47,857 nt of DNA from positions 1 through 47,857 of the forward strand of contig JAWBRV010000010.1 in NCBI GenBank assembly GCA_038843675.1, written 5' to 3'. The stretch comes from Candidatus Bathyarchaeia archaeon. GTDB taxonomy: Archaea > Thermoproteota > Bathyarchaeia > 40CM-2-53-6 > CALIRQ01. A program made the translations under genes and the position numbers. The notes beneath the pieces were generated by a model, which saw only the letters and a program-made list of their open reading frames with translations, searched no databases and was not told where the DNA came from. Shown here piece after piece: positions 8,228-16,867 of the stretch; position 1 is the first letter of the stretch; each line of letters begins with the position of its first letter.

Positions 8228-9241
8228 ATGGAGAGGGCGGGAGATTCGATATTGAGCTCGGAACCCGCGAAGAGGAAGTACGAGTTCATAGAGGATATAC
8301 CGGGCGTCGGGCCGGCGACGGCGGATAAGCTCAGGGAGATGGGCTTCCATACGATAGAATCCCTAGCGACCGCCACGGTCAAGGAGCTGATCCCGGCCGG
8401 CATCGGGGAGAAGCAGGCCCAGAGGATCATCTCGGAGGCCCGGGATAGCATAGCGCTCACCTTCATCCCAGCCAAGGAACTCATAAGGATGAGGCAGAAC
8501 GTCCTCAGGCTCACGACCGGCAGCAAAGCGATCGATGAACTCCTCGGCGGCGGCATAGAGACCCAAACGATAACCGAATTCTATGGGGAGTATGGGGTTG
8601 GCAAGAGCGTCCTTTGTCATCAGCTCTCCGTGAACGTCCAACTACCCATCGATAAGGGGGGATTGGATGGAGGGGCGCTCTACATAGATACCGAGCAAAC
8701 CTTTAGACCCGAGTGGATAGTGAGGATGTCCCAAGACTTGGGATTGGATCCCGATTCCGTTTCGCAGCGCATAATATATAGCGAAGCATATAACAGCGAC
8801 CATCAGATATTGATATTGGAGAAGGCTGATAAGATAATAAAGGATAATAACATAAAATTGATAATAATAGACTCCTTAACAGCCCACTTCAGGAGCGAAT
8901 ATTTGGGGAGAGAGATGCTGGCGGAGAGGCAACAGAAGTTAAACAACCATATGCATAAGTTGCTCAGGCTCGCGAGGGCGTTCAATGCGGCGGCCGTCGT
9001 CACGAATCAAGTCATGGCAAAGCCTGATGCTTTCTTTTCGGCCCCCTTGGAGGCGGTGGGCGGCCATATAGTGGCCCACACCTCCCATACGAGAGTATTC
9101 GTTAGGAAGGCAGCGAGCGGACCGGTCAGGATAGCGAAGCTCGTATCGAGCCCTTACCTACCGGAGGGGGAGAGCGTTTTCAAGATAACCTCTAGCGGCG
9201 TGAAGGATGTCACGGAAGAGGATCAGAAGAAGAGGAGATGA
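8228..9241 (+). CDS. radA: RadA recombinase
   Basis: RadA is the archaeal RecA/Rad51 homologue that forms filaments on single-stranded DNA and drives strand exchange. The 337-residue protein has an N-terminal helix-hairpin-helix domain (DIPGVGPATADKL, about residues 23-35), the polymerization linker (ALTFIPAKEL), Walker A GEYGVGKS (120-127), Walker B LIIIDSL (211-217) and the L2-adjacent AVVTNQVMAKPD. The Walker A loop differs slightly from the common GEFGSGKTQ. The next gene starts 7 nt after its stop. Confidence 0.97.
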   Translation: MERAGDSILSSEPAKRKYEFIEDIPGVGPATADKLREMGFHTIESLATATVKELIPAGIGEKQAQRIISEARDSIALTFIPAKELIRMRQNVLRLTTGSKAIDELLGGGIETQTITEFYGEYGVGKSVLCHQLSVNVQLPIDKGGLDGGALYIDTEQTFRPEWIVRMSQDLGLDPDSVSQRIIYSEAYNSDHQILILEKADKIIKDNNIKLIIIDSLTAHFRSEYLGREMLAERQQKLNNHMHKLLRLARAFNAAAVVTNQVMAKPDAFFSAPLEAVGGHIVAHTSHTRVFVRKAASGPVRIAKLVSSPYLPEGESVFKITSSGVKDVTEEDQKKRR

Positions 9242-9248
9242 TACGCGA

Positions 9249-9587
9249 ATGAAGATGGACCTTAAGAATTTTTTTAAGTTGTTATTGGAGAGGAAAATAA
9301 ATGAAGCGGAGAAGGAATTATCGAGGATGAGGGGGGAGGGGGGCTCGGAGTGGGAGCGAGGATTCATGAAGGCCCTCGAGGGGCTCCTGCTGGCCCAGAA
9401 AAACCCCAACGATAAATACCTCTTCCTAAATAGCGAGGCATTCACAAAACGAGAATTGAGGGAGCTGAAAAGGAGGTTCCTAAAGCATTCAAAGGATGAG
9501 CTCCATGCGGAGTACGATAGGGGATATTTCAGCTGCATGGTGGAATATGTGAAGGCCCTTGAGAAGATGGGCCCGGGGGAGGGCTAG
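9249..9587 (+). CDS. conserved-looking helical protein downstream of radA
   Basis: I do not recognise this 112-residue protein. It is predicted almost all helical, very charged, with a C-terminal half rich in Lys/Arg and Tyr (HSKDELHAEYDRGYFSC). The frame is open from 9207, inside radA, but the ATG at 9249 has a good ribosome site (gaggag just before the radA stop) and is preferred. Tight spacing after radA suggests co-transcription and perhaps a role in recombination or repair, by context only. Confidence 0.6.
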   Translation: MKMDLKNFFKLLLERKINEAEKELSRMRGEGGSEWERGFMKALEGLLLAQKNPNDKYLFLNSEAFTKRELRELKRRFLKHSKDELHAEYDRGYFSCMVEYVKALEKMGPGEG

Positions 9588-9623
9588 CCGCAATTACGAT
9601 CGGCTGGTCGGCATCCGACTCGC

Positions 9624-9905
9624 TCAACCGTATTGGAGCGTGTTCAATAGGATTAGGACCATCGACCACACTAGGAAATAGGTCCCGATCCCGGTTGTGA
9701 TGAATTTATATTTCTTCCCCATGTTCCCCCACAGGCTGGGGGAGTACCTGATGATGGCGCATGATAAAATGAAGGCTGATACCGCCAGCCCCACCCCATA
9801 ATACCCGACGATCCTTAGGATATGACAGACAAAGGCCACGACTATGGCCAAGAGGAGTCTCGACCAATAGACCACCGATGATGGGGTAGGTTTATTAAGC
9901 GGCAT
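9624..9905 (-). CDS. EMC6/Rab5IP-like small membrane protein
   Basis: A 93-residue protein with three hydrophobic segments (about residues 15-32, 36-52 and 68-90). Its pattern matches eukaryotic EMC6: a first segment ending in a G-x-Y-G turn (here VGYYGVGL), a second short segment, a basic loop (GKKYKF), then a Gly- and Tyr-containing last segment (TTGIGTYFLVWSMVLILLNT). EMC6 is a core subunit of the ER membrane insertase, and related archaeal proteins have been described. The frame extends upstream to 10046, but the ATG at 9905 starts just before the first membrane segment with ggaaagg upstream. It converges with the gene after radA. Assignment is from pattern memory, so moderate. Confidence 0.55.
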   Translation of the reverse strand: MPLNKPTPSSVVYWSRLLLAIVVAFVCHILRIVGYYGVGLAVSAFILSCAIIRYSPSLWGNMGKKYKFITTGIGTYFLVWSMVLILLNTLQYG

Positions 9906-9952
9906 TCCTTTCCATCCCGCGATGCTGAGCCTAGAGGGCTTATTGGGTCCCG

Positions 9953-9962
9953 ATATATAAAA
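9953..9962. promoter_or_regulatory. shared TATA region between EMC6-like gene and rqcH
   Basis: atatataaaa can serve either strand. To the right it gives a leader of about 70 nt for rqcH (10058); to the left, about 25 nt for the EMC6-like gene (9905). It is the only strong AT box in the 150-bp divergent interval. Confidence 0.45.
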
Positions 9963-10057
9963 GATGAGTTGTGTAATATCAAGGGCGGATCCGGTGCTCC
10001 AGGGGGTTGGTATCCACATCCATATCCAATTCCGAGCGCGGCTCAAAGAAGGCCTCC

Positions 10058-12013
10058 ATGAGCAATTTCGACCTATTCTTCCTAATCCCAGAACTCAAGG
10101 ATAAGATTGTGGGCAAGATCATCGATAACGTATATCAAATTTCTGACGATACATTCGTGATGAAAATGAGGCCCGGGAACGTCGAGCTCCTGCTCCAGCC
10201 CGGGAGGAGGATCCATGTAACTAACTATGCCATCAAGAAGCCCAAGGAGCCGACCCCCTTCTGCATGGCCCTAAGGAGGCGCTTGGTCGATTCAAGGGTT
10301 TCTGGCATTGAACAGGTCGGGTTCGAGAGGATCGTCAAGATTGATCTAATGAGGGGCCAAGAGACCCTCTGCCTTTACGTGGAGTTGTTTAAGAGGGGAA
10401 ACCTAGTCCTAGTGAAGGATGGGAAGATATCGCTTGCGTGGAGATATGCGAGGATGAAGGACAGGAGCATAGTACCAAATGCTGAATTCAAGCTTCCACC
10501 GAAGGGGGATCTGGATCCCAGGTCCCTCTCGCCCGAGCAGCTCCTATCCCTAGGGCGAAGGGGCGGGCCCCTCTGGAGATCCTTGATGGATGCCTTGGGG
10601 ATCAATAGGCTTTACGCCTCAGAGCTGGCTCTCAGGGCGGGGCTGAGTCCGGATTCCGATTGTAGCCAATTGGGCCAATCGGATTTCGAAAGGATAGGGA
10701 ACGCGGTCGCATCCATCCTCTCCGAAGAGCCAAGCCCGGTCGTGGTCTTGAGCCGCTCCGGGAGCCTTCTAGATGTTACGCCGATAAAGTTGAAATCATA
10801 CGAGGGCCTTCAAGTTAAGGAATATTCTTCTTTCAATGATGCGTTGGACGATTTCTTTACGGAATTGGAGAAGGAGAGGGAGGAGATCCTCCTCAAGGAA
10901 GCTCATTCCAAGCAGCTTGAGAGGATGGAAAGGATTCTAAGGGCTCAAAGGGAGGAGCTTGAGAAGGTTTCGAAGATGATATCCCCCCTGAGGGAAGCGG
11001 CCGATGCGATCTGCTCAAGGATGAATGAGGTGAAATGGATCGCATATTCATTCTTCTCAAGCTTGGAGGAGGGCAAATCCGAGGAGGAGGCTTTGGAGAG
11101 TGCCAAAGGGCTTTCCAAAGGCGATATCGAGGTCTTGGGGTGGGATGGGGCCTCCGGTGAATTGAGACTTTCATTAAAGGGCGTGCCTTTCTCGATCTCC
11201 AAGGGGAGGGGGCCTGGGGAGGCCGCGAGCCTATTATACGAAAGGGCCAAGGAGTTGGAGAGGAGGGCTGAAAAGCTGAGGGCCCTAATCGAGGCGACGG
11301 AGGCCCAAATCGCCTCGATGGAGAAGGGTTTTTCAAGGCGAATTGAGGAGGGGCTAAAGCTCTCGAGGAAGGTCGAGAAGAAATGGTATGAGAAGTTCAG
11401 GTGGTTCCGTTCTTCGAGCGGGAAGCTCGTTCTGATAGGGAGGGATTCATCGAGCAATGAGCTCCTGATCAAGAGGTACTTGGAGGCGGGCGATGTCGTG
11501 TTTCACGCCGATATCCCTGGTGCCCCCTTCGTGGTGGTCAAATGCGGGGGGGATCTGGATGAGGCCACCGAGATGGAGGCGGCAACAGCAGCCGCCTCAT
11601 ATAGCAAGGCTTGGGCTGAGGGGATAGGCTCCTTGGACGTATTCTGGGTCAACTCCGATCAGGTTGAGAAGGGGGCTCCGAGCGGCGAATATCTGAAGAA
11701 AGGGGCCTTCATGATAAGGGGGCGGAGAAACTACATCAGGGGCGTTGAGCTTAGGCTCGCCATAGGGATCGATCCGGAGGCCATGGAGATCTTAGCCGGG
11801 CCTAGAACCGCGGTTGAGGGGAGGACTCCATACTTCGTGGAAGTGGTTCCCGGGGAAACCCCCTCACGAAGGTTGGCCGAAGCGATCCTGAACCGCTTGA
11901 TTGAAAAGGTTCCTAAGGCGATCGCGAAGGGGCTCAAGAGCGATGAAGTCATCTCCAAAGTACAGGCTCTCTTGCCCTACGGGAGGGGGGATTTGGCAAA
12001 GGGCCAAGGATAA
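10058..12013 (+). CDS. rqcH: archaeal RqcH/NEMF homologue (NFACT protein)
   Basis: A 651-residue NFACT-family protein. These bind stalled large ribosomal subunits carrying peptidyl-tRNA and recruit tRNA for C-terminal tailing in ribosome quality control. Order of parts: NFACT-N (from MSNFDLFFLIPELKDKIVGK to about residue 270), helix-hairpin-helix and coiled-coil arms (about 280-445, very rich in Glu/Lys/Arg/Leu), and NFACT-R (WYEKFRWFRSSSGKLVLIGR, then HADIPGAPFVVVK, about 450-570). The frame opens at 10007, but ATG 10058 coincides with the family's usual first residues. Confidence 0.93.
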   Translation: MSNFDLFFLIPELKDKIVGKIIDNVYQISDDTFVMKMRPGNVELLLQPGRRIHVTNYAIKKPKEPTPFCMALRRRLVDSRVSGIEQVGFERIVKIDLMRGQETLCLYVELFKRGNLVLVKDGKISLAWRYARMKDRSIVPNAEFKLPPKGDLDPRSLSPEQLLSLGRRGGPLWRSLMDALGINRLYASELALRAGLSPDSDCSQLGQSDFERIGNAVASILSEEPSPVVVLSRSGSLLDVTPIKLKSYEGLQVKEYSSFNDALDDFFTELEKEREEILLKEAHSKQLERMERILRAQREELEKVSKMISPLREAADAICSRMNEVKWIAYSFFSSLEEGKSEEEALESAKGLSKGDIEVLGWDGASGELRLSLKGVPFSISKGRGPGEAASLLYERAKELERRAEKLRALIEATEAQIASMEKGFSRRIEEGLKLSRKVEKKWYEKFRWFRSSSGKLVLIGRDSSSNELLIKRYLEAGDVVFHADIPGAPFVVVKCGGDLDEATEMEAATAAASYSKAWAEGIGSLDVFWVNSDQVEKGAPSGEYLKKGAFMIRGRRNYIRGVELRLAIGIDPEAMEILAGPRTAVEGRTPYFVEVVPGETPSRRLAEAILNRLIEKVPKAIAKGLKSDEVISKVQALLPYGRGDLAKGQG

Positions 12014-12016
12014 GGC

Positions 12017-12025
12017 TTTATAAAA
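12017..12025 (+). promoter_or_regulatory. TATA box for the CBS-pyrC operon
   Basis: tttataaaa lies about 36 bp before the TTG at 12057 and immediately after the rqcH stop, marking a new transcription unit. Confidence 0.55.
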
Positions 12026-12056
12026 TCCGCGTCTTTGGGAGCTTGGGGATTCGGGC

Positions 12057-12632
12057 TTGAAGAAGCGCACCGATTTGCCAAAGGTTTCTGTGAAGGAGAT
12101 CATGTCCTCCCCGGTGATCACCGTGAAGAAGGGGGAGAACGCCATAAAGGTCGCAAAATTGATGATCGACAATAAGATAGGGAGCGTGATAGTCGTCGAT
12201 GAGGAGAAGAAACCCATAGGGATAATCACCGAGAGGGATATTGTCAGGATTATGGCCTCCGGGGCGCTCGATCCGGAGAGGACGAAGGCGGAGGATATAA
12301 TGAGCCAGCCGCTCAGGACGATATCCCCCGAGCTGGGCATCGAGGAGGCTGCCAAATTGATGAGGCAGTTGGGAGTTAAGAGGCTCCCGATAATGGAGGG
12401 AGGGACGCTAGTGGGGATAATCTCGAGCGGAGATATAATCCGAGTGACCCCCTCCATAATAGAGATGTTGCTCGAGAGATCCCGGATCGGGCCGGCCGTG
12501 CCCGAGCCCAAGACGACCTCCTTGATGGGATATTGCGATCTATGCGGGGCTTGGTCCGATGGCCTGAGGCCGAAGGATGGCCAGTACATATGCGAGGATT
12601 GCCTCAGCGATCTTGATGGGGAATCAACTTAA
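12057..12632 (+). CDS. CBS-pair protein with C-terminal zinc ribbon
   Basis: A 191-residue protein with two CBS motifs (about residues 12-68 and 77-135; VKEIMSSPVITVKKGENA and AEDIMSQPLRTISPELG) forming one Bateman module, which in the family senses adenosyl nucleotides. The C-terminus adds a treble-clef-like zinc site C160-x2-C163 and C179-x2-C182, often seen in archaeal regulators. TTG start at 12057. It precedes pyrC by 16 nt and heads a pyrC-Mut7C-AMMECR1-glycosyltransferase run, so a nucleotide-responsive regulatory role is plausible but unproven. Confidence 0.85.
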   Translation: MKKRTDLPKVSVKEIMSSPVITVKKGENAIKVAKLMIDNKIGSVIVVDEEKKPIGIITERDIVRIMASGALDPERTKAEDIMSQPLRTISPELGIEEAAKLMRQLGVKRLPIMEGGTLVGIISSGDIIRVTPSIIEMLLERSRIGPAVPEPKTTSLMGYCDLCGAWSDGLRPKDGQYICEDCLSDLDGEST

Positions 12633-12648
12633 ACCACCGGAGAGATCG

Positions 12649-13968
12649 ATGAGGGCGGACCTAAACTTAGTAGGAGGCAAGGTATATATAGACGGTTCTC
12701 TGGTGGACTGCGGCCTTTCGATAGAGGATGGCAGGATAAGGAAGGTGGGGAAGGAGGCAAGCTTACCCCCCTCGGATGAAGAGATGAGCGCTAGGGGGCT
12801 CATAATCCTCCCCGGGCTTATCGATGCCCATGTCCACATGAGGGATATGGGGCTTTCCCATAAAGAGGATTTCGGCTCCGGGACCGCGTCGGCCGTATGC
12901 GGCGGCTTCACGACGGTCCTAGATATGCCCAATACCTCACCCCCCACGGATTCCCCGGAGCGCTTATTGGAGAAGATGGAGGTGGCTAGGGGGAGGATCC
13001 TATCCAACGTCGGCCTACACGGAATGATGACGAGCGATTTAGATGATCTATATGGAATGATTGAGCTAGGGATCTTCTCCCTGAAGATCTTCATGGATCG
13101 TTGCGATTGGCCAAGGGAAACTTTTGAGAGGGTCCTCGCTGCGTGTAGGGATCGCTCCCTGCCGGTGACGTTCCATGCGGAGAGGGCCCATTCGAAGTGG
13201 AAAGGAAGCCGGCTTCGGGAGGATGGGTGTGGCATAGGGGACTTCCTGAGGGCCCATGACCCCGAGCTCGAAGTTCTGGCGGTAGAGGAGGTGATCGATT
13301 TGATACGCCGCACAGGGGCCAAAGGCCACATATGCCATATCTCACTCCCCGAATCGGTCGAGAAGTTGAGGGCCTCGCGACTCAGCGGAGCGATTACCTG
13401 CGAAGTGACGCCGCATCATTTATTGCTGTCCTATGATAGCTACGCAGAGCTCGGGAATCTCGCGCTAACCCTCCCTCCTTTGAGGTCCCCGGAGAGGGTG
13501 AGGGGCTTAATGAACTATTTCCTCCAATGCCGGATAGATATCGTAGCTAGCGATCATGCGCCCCACTTAAGGGATGAGAAGCTTGGGGGATCCGTGTGGG
13601 AAGTCCCTCCCGGGATACCCGGCTTGGAAACAACCTTCCCGCTTTTGTTCACTTTAGTAGCGAAAGGGGATCTACCGCTCTGGAAAATGATTGAGGCTTT
13701 ATCGGAGAAGCCCGCCGAGTTGTTTGGGATTGAGGGGAGGGGGAGGATAAGGGAGGGGTTCATGGCCGATTTGATCATGGTGGATCCAAGGGCGGAATAT
13801 GTCTTGGACTCTTCGGCATTCAAATCGAAGGCAAAGTACTCCCCATTCGATGGTTGGAGGGTGAGGGGGCGGGTCGTTAAGACGATCGTGAATGGGGAGG
13901 TGGTTATGGATGAGGGGGAAATCGTTAGTAAGCCGGGCATTGGATCCCTTCTGAGGCCTTCGCGATGA
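12649..13968 (+). CDS. pyrC: dihydroorotase
   Basis: The third step of pyrimidine synthesis, cyclising carbamoyl aspartate to dihydroorotate. The 439-residue amidohydrolase has the metal site HVH (His61, His63), the lysine expected to be carboxylated in SLKIFMD (Lys146), metal histidines near 176 and 230, and SDHAPH with catalytic Asp302. MPNT (about 93-96) and the substrate loop fit class I dihydroorotases. The frame is open from 12577 inside the CBS gene, but ATG 12649, eight bases after ggagag, gives the normal family N-terminus. Its stop overlaps the next ATG (ATGA). Confidence 0.95.
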   Translation: MRADLNLVGGKVYIDGSLVDCGLSIEDGRIRKVGKEASLPPSDEEMSARGLIILPGLIDAHVHMRDMGLSHKEDFGSGTASAVCGGFTTVLDMPNTSPPTDSPERLLEKMEVARGRILSNVGLHGMMTSDLDDLYGMIELGIFSLKIFMDRCDWPRETFERVLAACRDRSLPVTFHAERAHSKWKGSRLREDGCGIGDFLRAHDPELEVLAVEEVIDLIRRTGAKGHICHISLPESVEKLRASRLSGAITCEVTPHHLLLSYDSYAELGNLALTLPPLRSPERVRGLMNYFLQCRIDIVASDHAPHLRDEKLGGSVWEVPPGIPGLETTFPLLFTLVAKGDLPLWKMIEALSEKPAELFGIEGRGRIREGFMADLIMVDPRAEYVLDSSAFKSKAKYSPFDGWRVRGRVVKTIVNGEVVMDEGEIVSKPGIGSLLRPSR

Positions 13969-14459
13969 AATTCATTACCGATGGGATGCTTGGCAGGCTC
14001 TCCAGGTGGCTAAGGATAATTGGATATGATGTGGAATACATCAGGAACGCTTCCGATGAAGAGATTTTGCGGAGAGCGAAAGAGGAGGGTCGTACGGTGC
14101 TGACGAGGGATCGAAGCCTATATGCGATGGCCAAGAGGGACGGGGTGGGGGCGATATTATTGGAGGAGAAAGATTTGTTTGGGCAGTTGGCGAGGCTCGT
14201 AGAGTTGGGCGCGATAGACGTGGACCCCTGCAACGAATCGCGATGTCCGATTTGCGGATCCGCCTTGAGGGAGATTGAGAAGGGCGAGGTCGCAGGGAGG
14301 GTGCCGGCCAAGAGCCTCGAGCTCTATGAGGAGTTTTGGGAATGTGAGAACGATAGGTGCGGTAAGGTTTACTGGATGGGTAGCCATTGGAGGAGGATAG
14401 AGGAAAGGTTAAAGGCGCTTGAGGATTTCAAATCGCGCTTGGCTGGCGAGGTGTCATAG
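13965..14459 (+). CDS. Mut7-C RNase domain protein with zinc ribbon
   Basis: A 164-residue protein of the Mut7-C (DUF82) family: a PIN-like nuclease core (MKFITDGMLGRLSRWLRIIG, then RTVLTRDRSLY with the paired acidic residues) and a C-terminal zinc ribbon (CPICG about residue 90, CENDRCGKVYW about residue 126). Homologues are predicted RNases. The ATG overlaps the pyrC stop and the AMMECR1 GTG comes 1 nt after its stop, so it is in a tight operon. Confidence 0.9.
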   Translation: MKFITDGMLGRLSRWLRIIGYDVEYIRNASDEEILRRAKEEGRTVLTRDRSLYAMAKRDGVGAILLEEKDLFGQLARLVELGAIDVDPCNESRCPICGSALREIEKGEVAGRVPAKSLELYEEFWECENDRCGKVYWMGSHWRRIEERLKALEDFKSRLAGEVS

Positions 14460-14460
14460 G

Positions 14461-15084
14461 GTGTCGAATGAATTTTCCCTCGAAGATGGGAAGTTCTTGG
14501 TGAAACTGGCGCGAAGGGCCATATGGGAGTTGTTGAGGGGCTCCAAGAAGATATCCCCCCCGGAGGGCCTCGACGAAAAATTCCTGAGGAAGAGGGGGGT
14601 CTTCACGACCCTAACGGATCACGAAAGCGGGGAGCTGAGGGGATGCATAGGCTTCCCGTTCCCAACGAATCCGCTGATCGAGGCCGTCATAGATTCGGCC
14701 ATAGAGGCCGCCACGAGCGATCCCAGGTTCCCGCCGGTGACCTTGGAGGAGCTCGAGAGGAGGATAGTCTTGGAGCTGAGCATATTGACCGATCCGGAGC
14801 CCATCCGGTTCAAGGACCCGAGGGAATGCCCTTCCATGATCGAAATAGGAGAGGATGGACTCATCGTTGAGAGGGGATGGGCCAAGGGTCTCCTACTGCC
14901 GCAGGTCGCCGTGGAATGGGGATGGGATCCGGAGGAGTTCCTGAGCAATTGTTGCATAAAGGCCGGGCTCCCGCCGGATGCTTGGCTAATGGGGGGGACC
15001 AAGATCTACAAATTCAGGGCCACAATATTCTCCGAGAAGTCCCCCAATGGGGAAGTCTTTGAAAAGAGGTTGAAGAGCGAGTAG
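14461..15084 (+). CDS. AMMECR1 domain protein
   Basis: A 207-residue single-domain AMMECR1 protein with the invariant LRGCIGFP motif (about residues 58-65), AIEAATSDPRFPPV and VERGWAKGLLLPQVA-type segments. The molecular function is not known; archaeal members often sit near radical-SAM or modification genes. GTG at 14461 lies directly after the Mut7-C stop; an earlier in-frame ATG at 14419 is inside the previous gene and less likely. The next gene starts right after its stop. Confidence 0.92.
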   Translation: MSNEFSLEDGKFLVKLARRAIWELLRGSKKISPPEGLDEKFLRKRGVFTTLTDHESGELRGCIGFPFPTNPLIEAVIDSAIEAATSDPRFPPVTLEELERRIVLELSILTDPEPIRFKDPRECPSMIEIGEDGLIVERGWAKGLLLPQVAVEWGWDPEEFLSNCCIKAGLPPDAWLMGGTKIYKFRATIFSEKSPNGEVFEKRLKSE

Positions 15085-16290
15085 ATGAAGGTATATGTTT
15101 CGGCCTGCGGCATAGGGAACGGACACATGGCTAGATGCGATCCCTTGATTTCCCATCTGATGCGCAGCGGGATCGATGTCCTAGTGTCCACCTATTCCGA
15201 CGGGTATGCATATGCCCTGAGGAGGGGCTTCAGAACCGTGAGGGCGCTCTCGATAAATTATAGAACCAAGCCGGATGGGTCGGTGGATTTCAAGAGGACG
15301 GCGACCTCCAGCGGCTTCTCCTTGGGGGTCCACAGGTTCCTCAAGCAATTGGTTCGGGAGATAGAGTATATGAAATGGTACAAGCCTGATGTCGTTATAT
15401 CTGATTCTAGGGCTTCCTCGCTCATAGCGGCCAAGTTGCTCGGGATACCATGCGCATTAATACTGAACCAATTCAGGATCAGAATCGTCAAGGCCCCCTC
15501 AAACGGGTCCTTGGGGCTTTCGGACAGGATCTTCTTCCTGATAGCCAACCTCGCTTGGATCTACCTGGGCGTCCTCCTCTCCTGCATATGGGAGCTCGCC
15601 GACAGGATCTTCATCCCGGACTTCCCACCTCCACTCACAATATCGGAGGGGAATTTGAGATTGCCTAGAAGGGCCTTGAGGAAGGTCGAATTCGTGGGCC
15701 CGATGGTCAGACTCGAGGATGGGAACGAAAGGGATAGGATCCTCCGGGAGCTGGGCTTAGGGGGGGATAAGCCCTTGATTTACTTGGCAGTCAGCGGGCC
15801 TAGGAAGGAAAGGCAATTTCTCGTAGATAAGTTGGAGGACATGCTGAAATCGGATTTGATGAGGCGCTCGGGATATCAGTTCGTTATGTCCTGCGGGGAT
15901 CCCTTGGGGAGGAGTTCCAAGAGATTTGGAAACGTCGTGATATTTGATTGGGTCGATGATCAAGATGCCCTCATGAGGGCATCCAAGGTCGTCCTATGTC
16001 GAGCCGGGCATGGGACCATAATGAAGTGCATATCCCTCGGGAAGCCCATGATACTCGTCCCGACCCCTGACCACACCGAGCAATATGGAAACGCGGAGAA
16101 GGTGGAGAGGTTGGGCTTGGGGAGGGTGTTGCACCAAAAGGATCTATCCGAAGTTGCCCTCTTGAGCGTCATTGAAGACCTGGTTGGGAAGAGGATTGAA
16201 TTCAAATTGAGGGGCGAGGGGGACGCCTTTTCAAGGATAATTGATTATATAAACCTCCATCGACGGGGTGAGCAGTCGCCCGCGCATTAG
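15085..16290 (+). CDS. MurG/UGT-like glycosyltransferase
   Basis: A 401-residue GT-B fold protein. The N-terminus (MKVYVSACGIGNGHMARC) is the first Rossmann strand with the GxGHxxR-type loop of GT28/MJ1255-like enzymes; the C-terminal donor domain has CRAGHGTIMKCISLGKP and PDHTEQYGNAEKV (about residues 310-345), the UDP-sugar site of this group. A hydrophobic stretch (about residues 150-175) suggests membrane association. ATG abuts the AMMECR1 stop. Likely a glycolipid or cell-surface glycan enzyme; donor and acceptor unknown. Confidence 0.82.
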   Translation: MKVYVSACGIGNGHMARCDPLISHLMRSGIDVLVSTYSDGYAYALRRGFRTVRALSINYRTKPDGSVDFKRTATSSGFSLGVHRFLKQLVREIEYMKWYKPDVVISDSRASSLIAAKLLGIPCALILNQFRIRIVKAPSNGSLGLSDRIFFLIANLAWIYLGVLLSCIWELADRIFIPDFPPPLTISEGNLRLPRRALRKVEFVGPMVRLEDGNERDRILRELGLGGDKPLIYLAVSGPRKERQFLVDKLEDMLKSDLMRRSGYQFVMSCGDPLGRSSKRFGNVVIFDWVDDQDALMRASKVVLCRAGHGTIMKCISLGKPMILVPTPDHTEQYGNAEKVERLGLGRVLHQKDLSEVALLSVIEDLVGKRIEFKLRGEGDAFSRIIDYINLHRRGEQSPAH

Positions 16291-16330
16291 GGTAGGCTAT
16301 TGATCGATGGGCTGAGGCGGGCGAGGCCGT

Positions 16331-16867
16331 TCATGAGCTTCTACCTCGCCTTAACCTCTCGGCCTTCTCCCCCCAATATTTGACCCATCTAGGGGATCCC
16401 AGCTCCTCGCTCATTCTTCTGCACCTCTCATAGAACAATAAACGCTCTTCATCCCCCATTGATTCTACCTCCCTTTTCATTCCCTCAAAAGTCCCGCTTG
16501 GATCGTATATGGCCACGCCATCCTCGCAAATTATGTAACAGAAGGCCCCCAAGAACTCGTTCTCCTTCATGATCTTCTTGAAGATACCCCTCGGGCATAT
16601 GAAGAGCTTCAGCGGGCCTATCCTGTGAGCCATCATCCTGGCCTCGGCCGAAAATTGGACGAACGTTTCCAGATCCGTTCCATCGTCCAGCAATATGAGT
16701 GCGTCCAAATCGCTATCGAAGGAATAATCCCCCCGCGCCCTAGAGCCATAGATTATGATGGCTTCTATTCCGGCTCCATATTTCTTCCCGATCGCGAGCG
16801 CGAACTCCTTTAAGCTTTCGAGGGCGCCCTTGGCCGGGGCTGGCCTTTGGGACGTGGATCGGATCAC
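16331..16867 (-). CDS. nucleotidyltransferase (Pol-beta fold) protein
   Basis: A 178-residue protein with the minimal nucleotidyltransferase signature GSRARGDYSFDSDLD (about residues 41-55; G-S, then the D-x-D metal pair) and a helical C-terminal half ending in a basic tail. GTG start at 16867 overlaps the TGA of the small gene before it (GTGA), so they are coupled. MNT proteins are often antitoxins paired with HEPN toxins, but the partner here is not HEPN-like. Substrate unknown. Confidence 0.8.
   Translation of the reverse strand: MIRSTSQRPAPAKGALESLKEFALAIGKKYGAGIEAIIIYGSRARGDYSFDSDLDALILLDDGTDLETFVQFSAEARMMAHRIGPLKLFICPRGIFKKIMKENEFLGAFCYIICEDGVAIYDPSGTFEGMKREVESMGDEERLLFYERCRRMSEELGSPRWVKYWGEKAERLRRGRSS

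Noticed and set aside
8574-8600. RadA Walker A variant (GEYGVGKS) as sign of a RadB-like or inactive paralogue
   Set aside because: All other RadA parts, including the N-terminal HhH domain and full length, are present, and conservative changes at these positions should be tolerated.
11864-12589. 241-residue antisense ORF over the rqcH end and CBS gene
   Set aside because: Overlaps two well-supported genes and an intergenic TATA box; Ser/Ile-rich shadow.
12624-13331. 235-residue antisense ORF within pyrC
   Set aside because: Mirror frame of a strongly conserved dihydroorotase; Ser/Pro/Arg-rich low-quality sequence without motifs.
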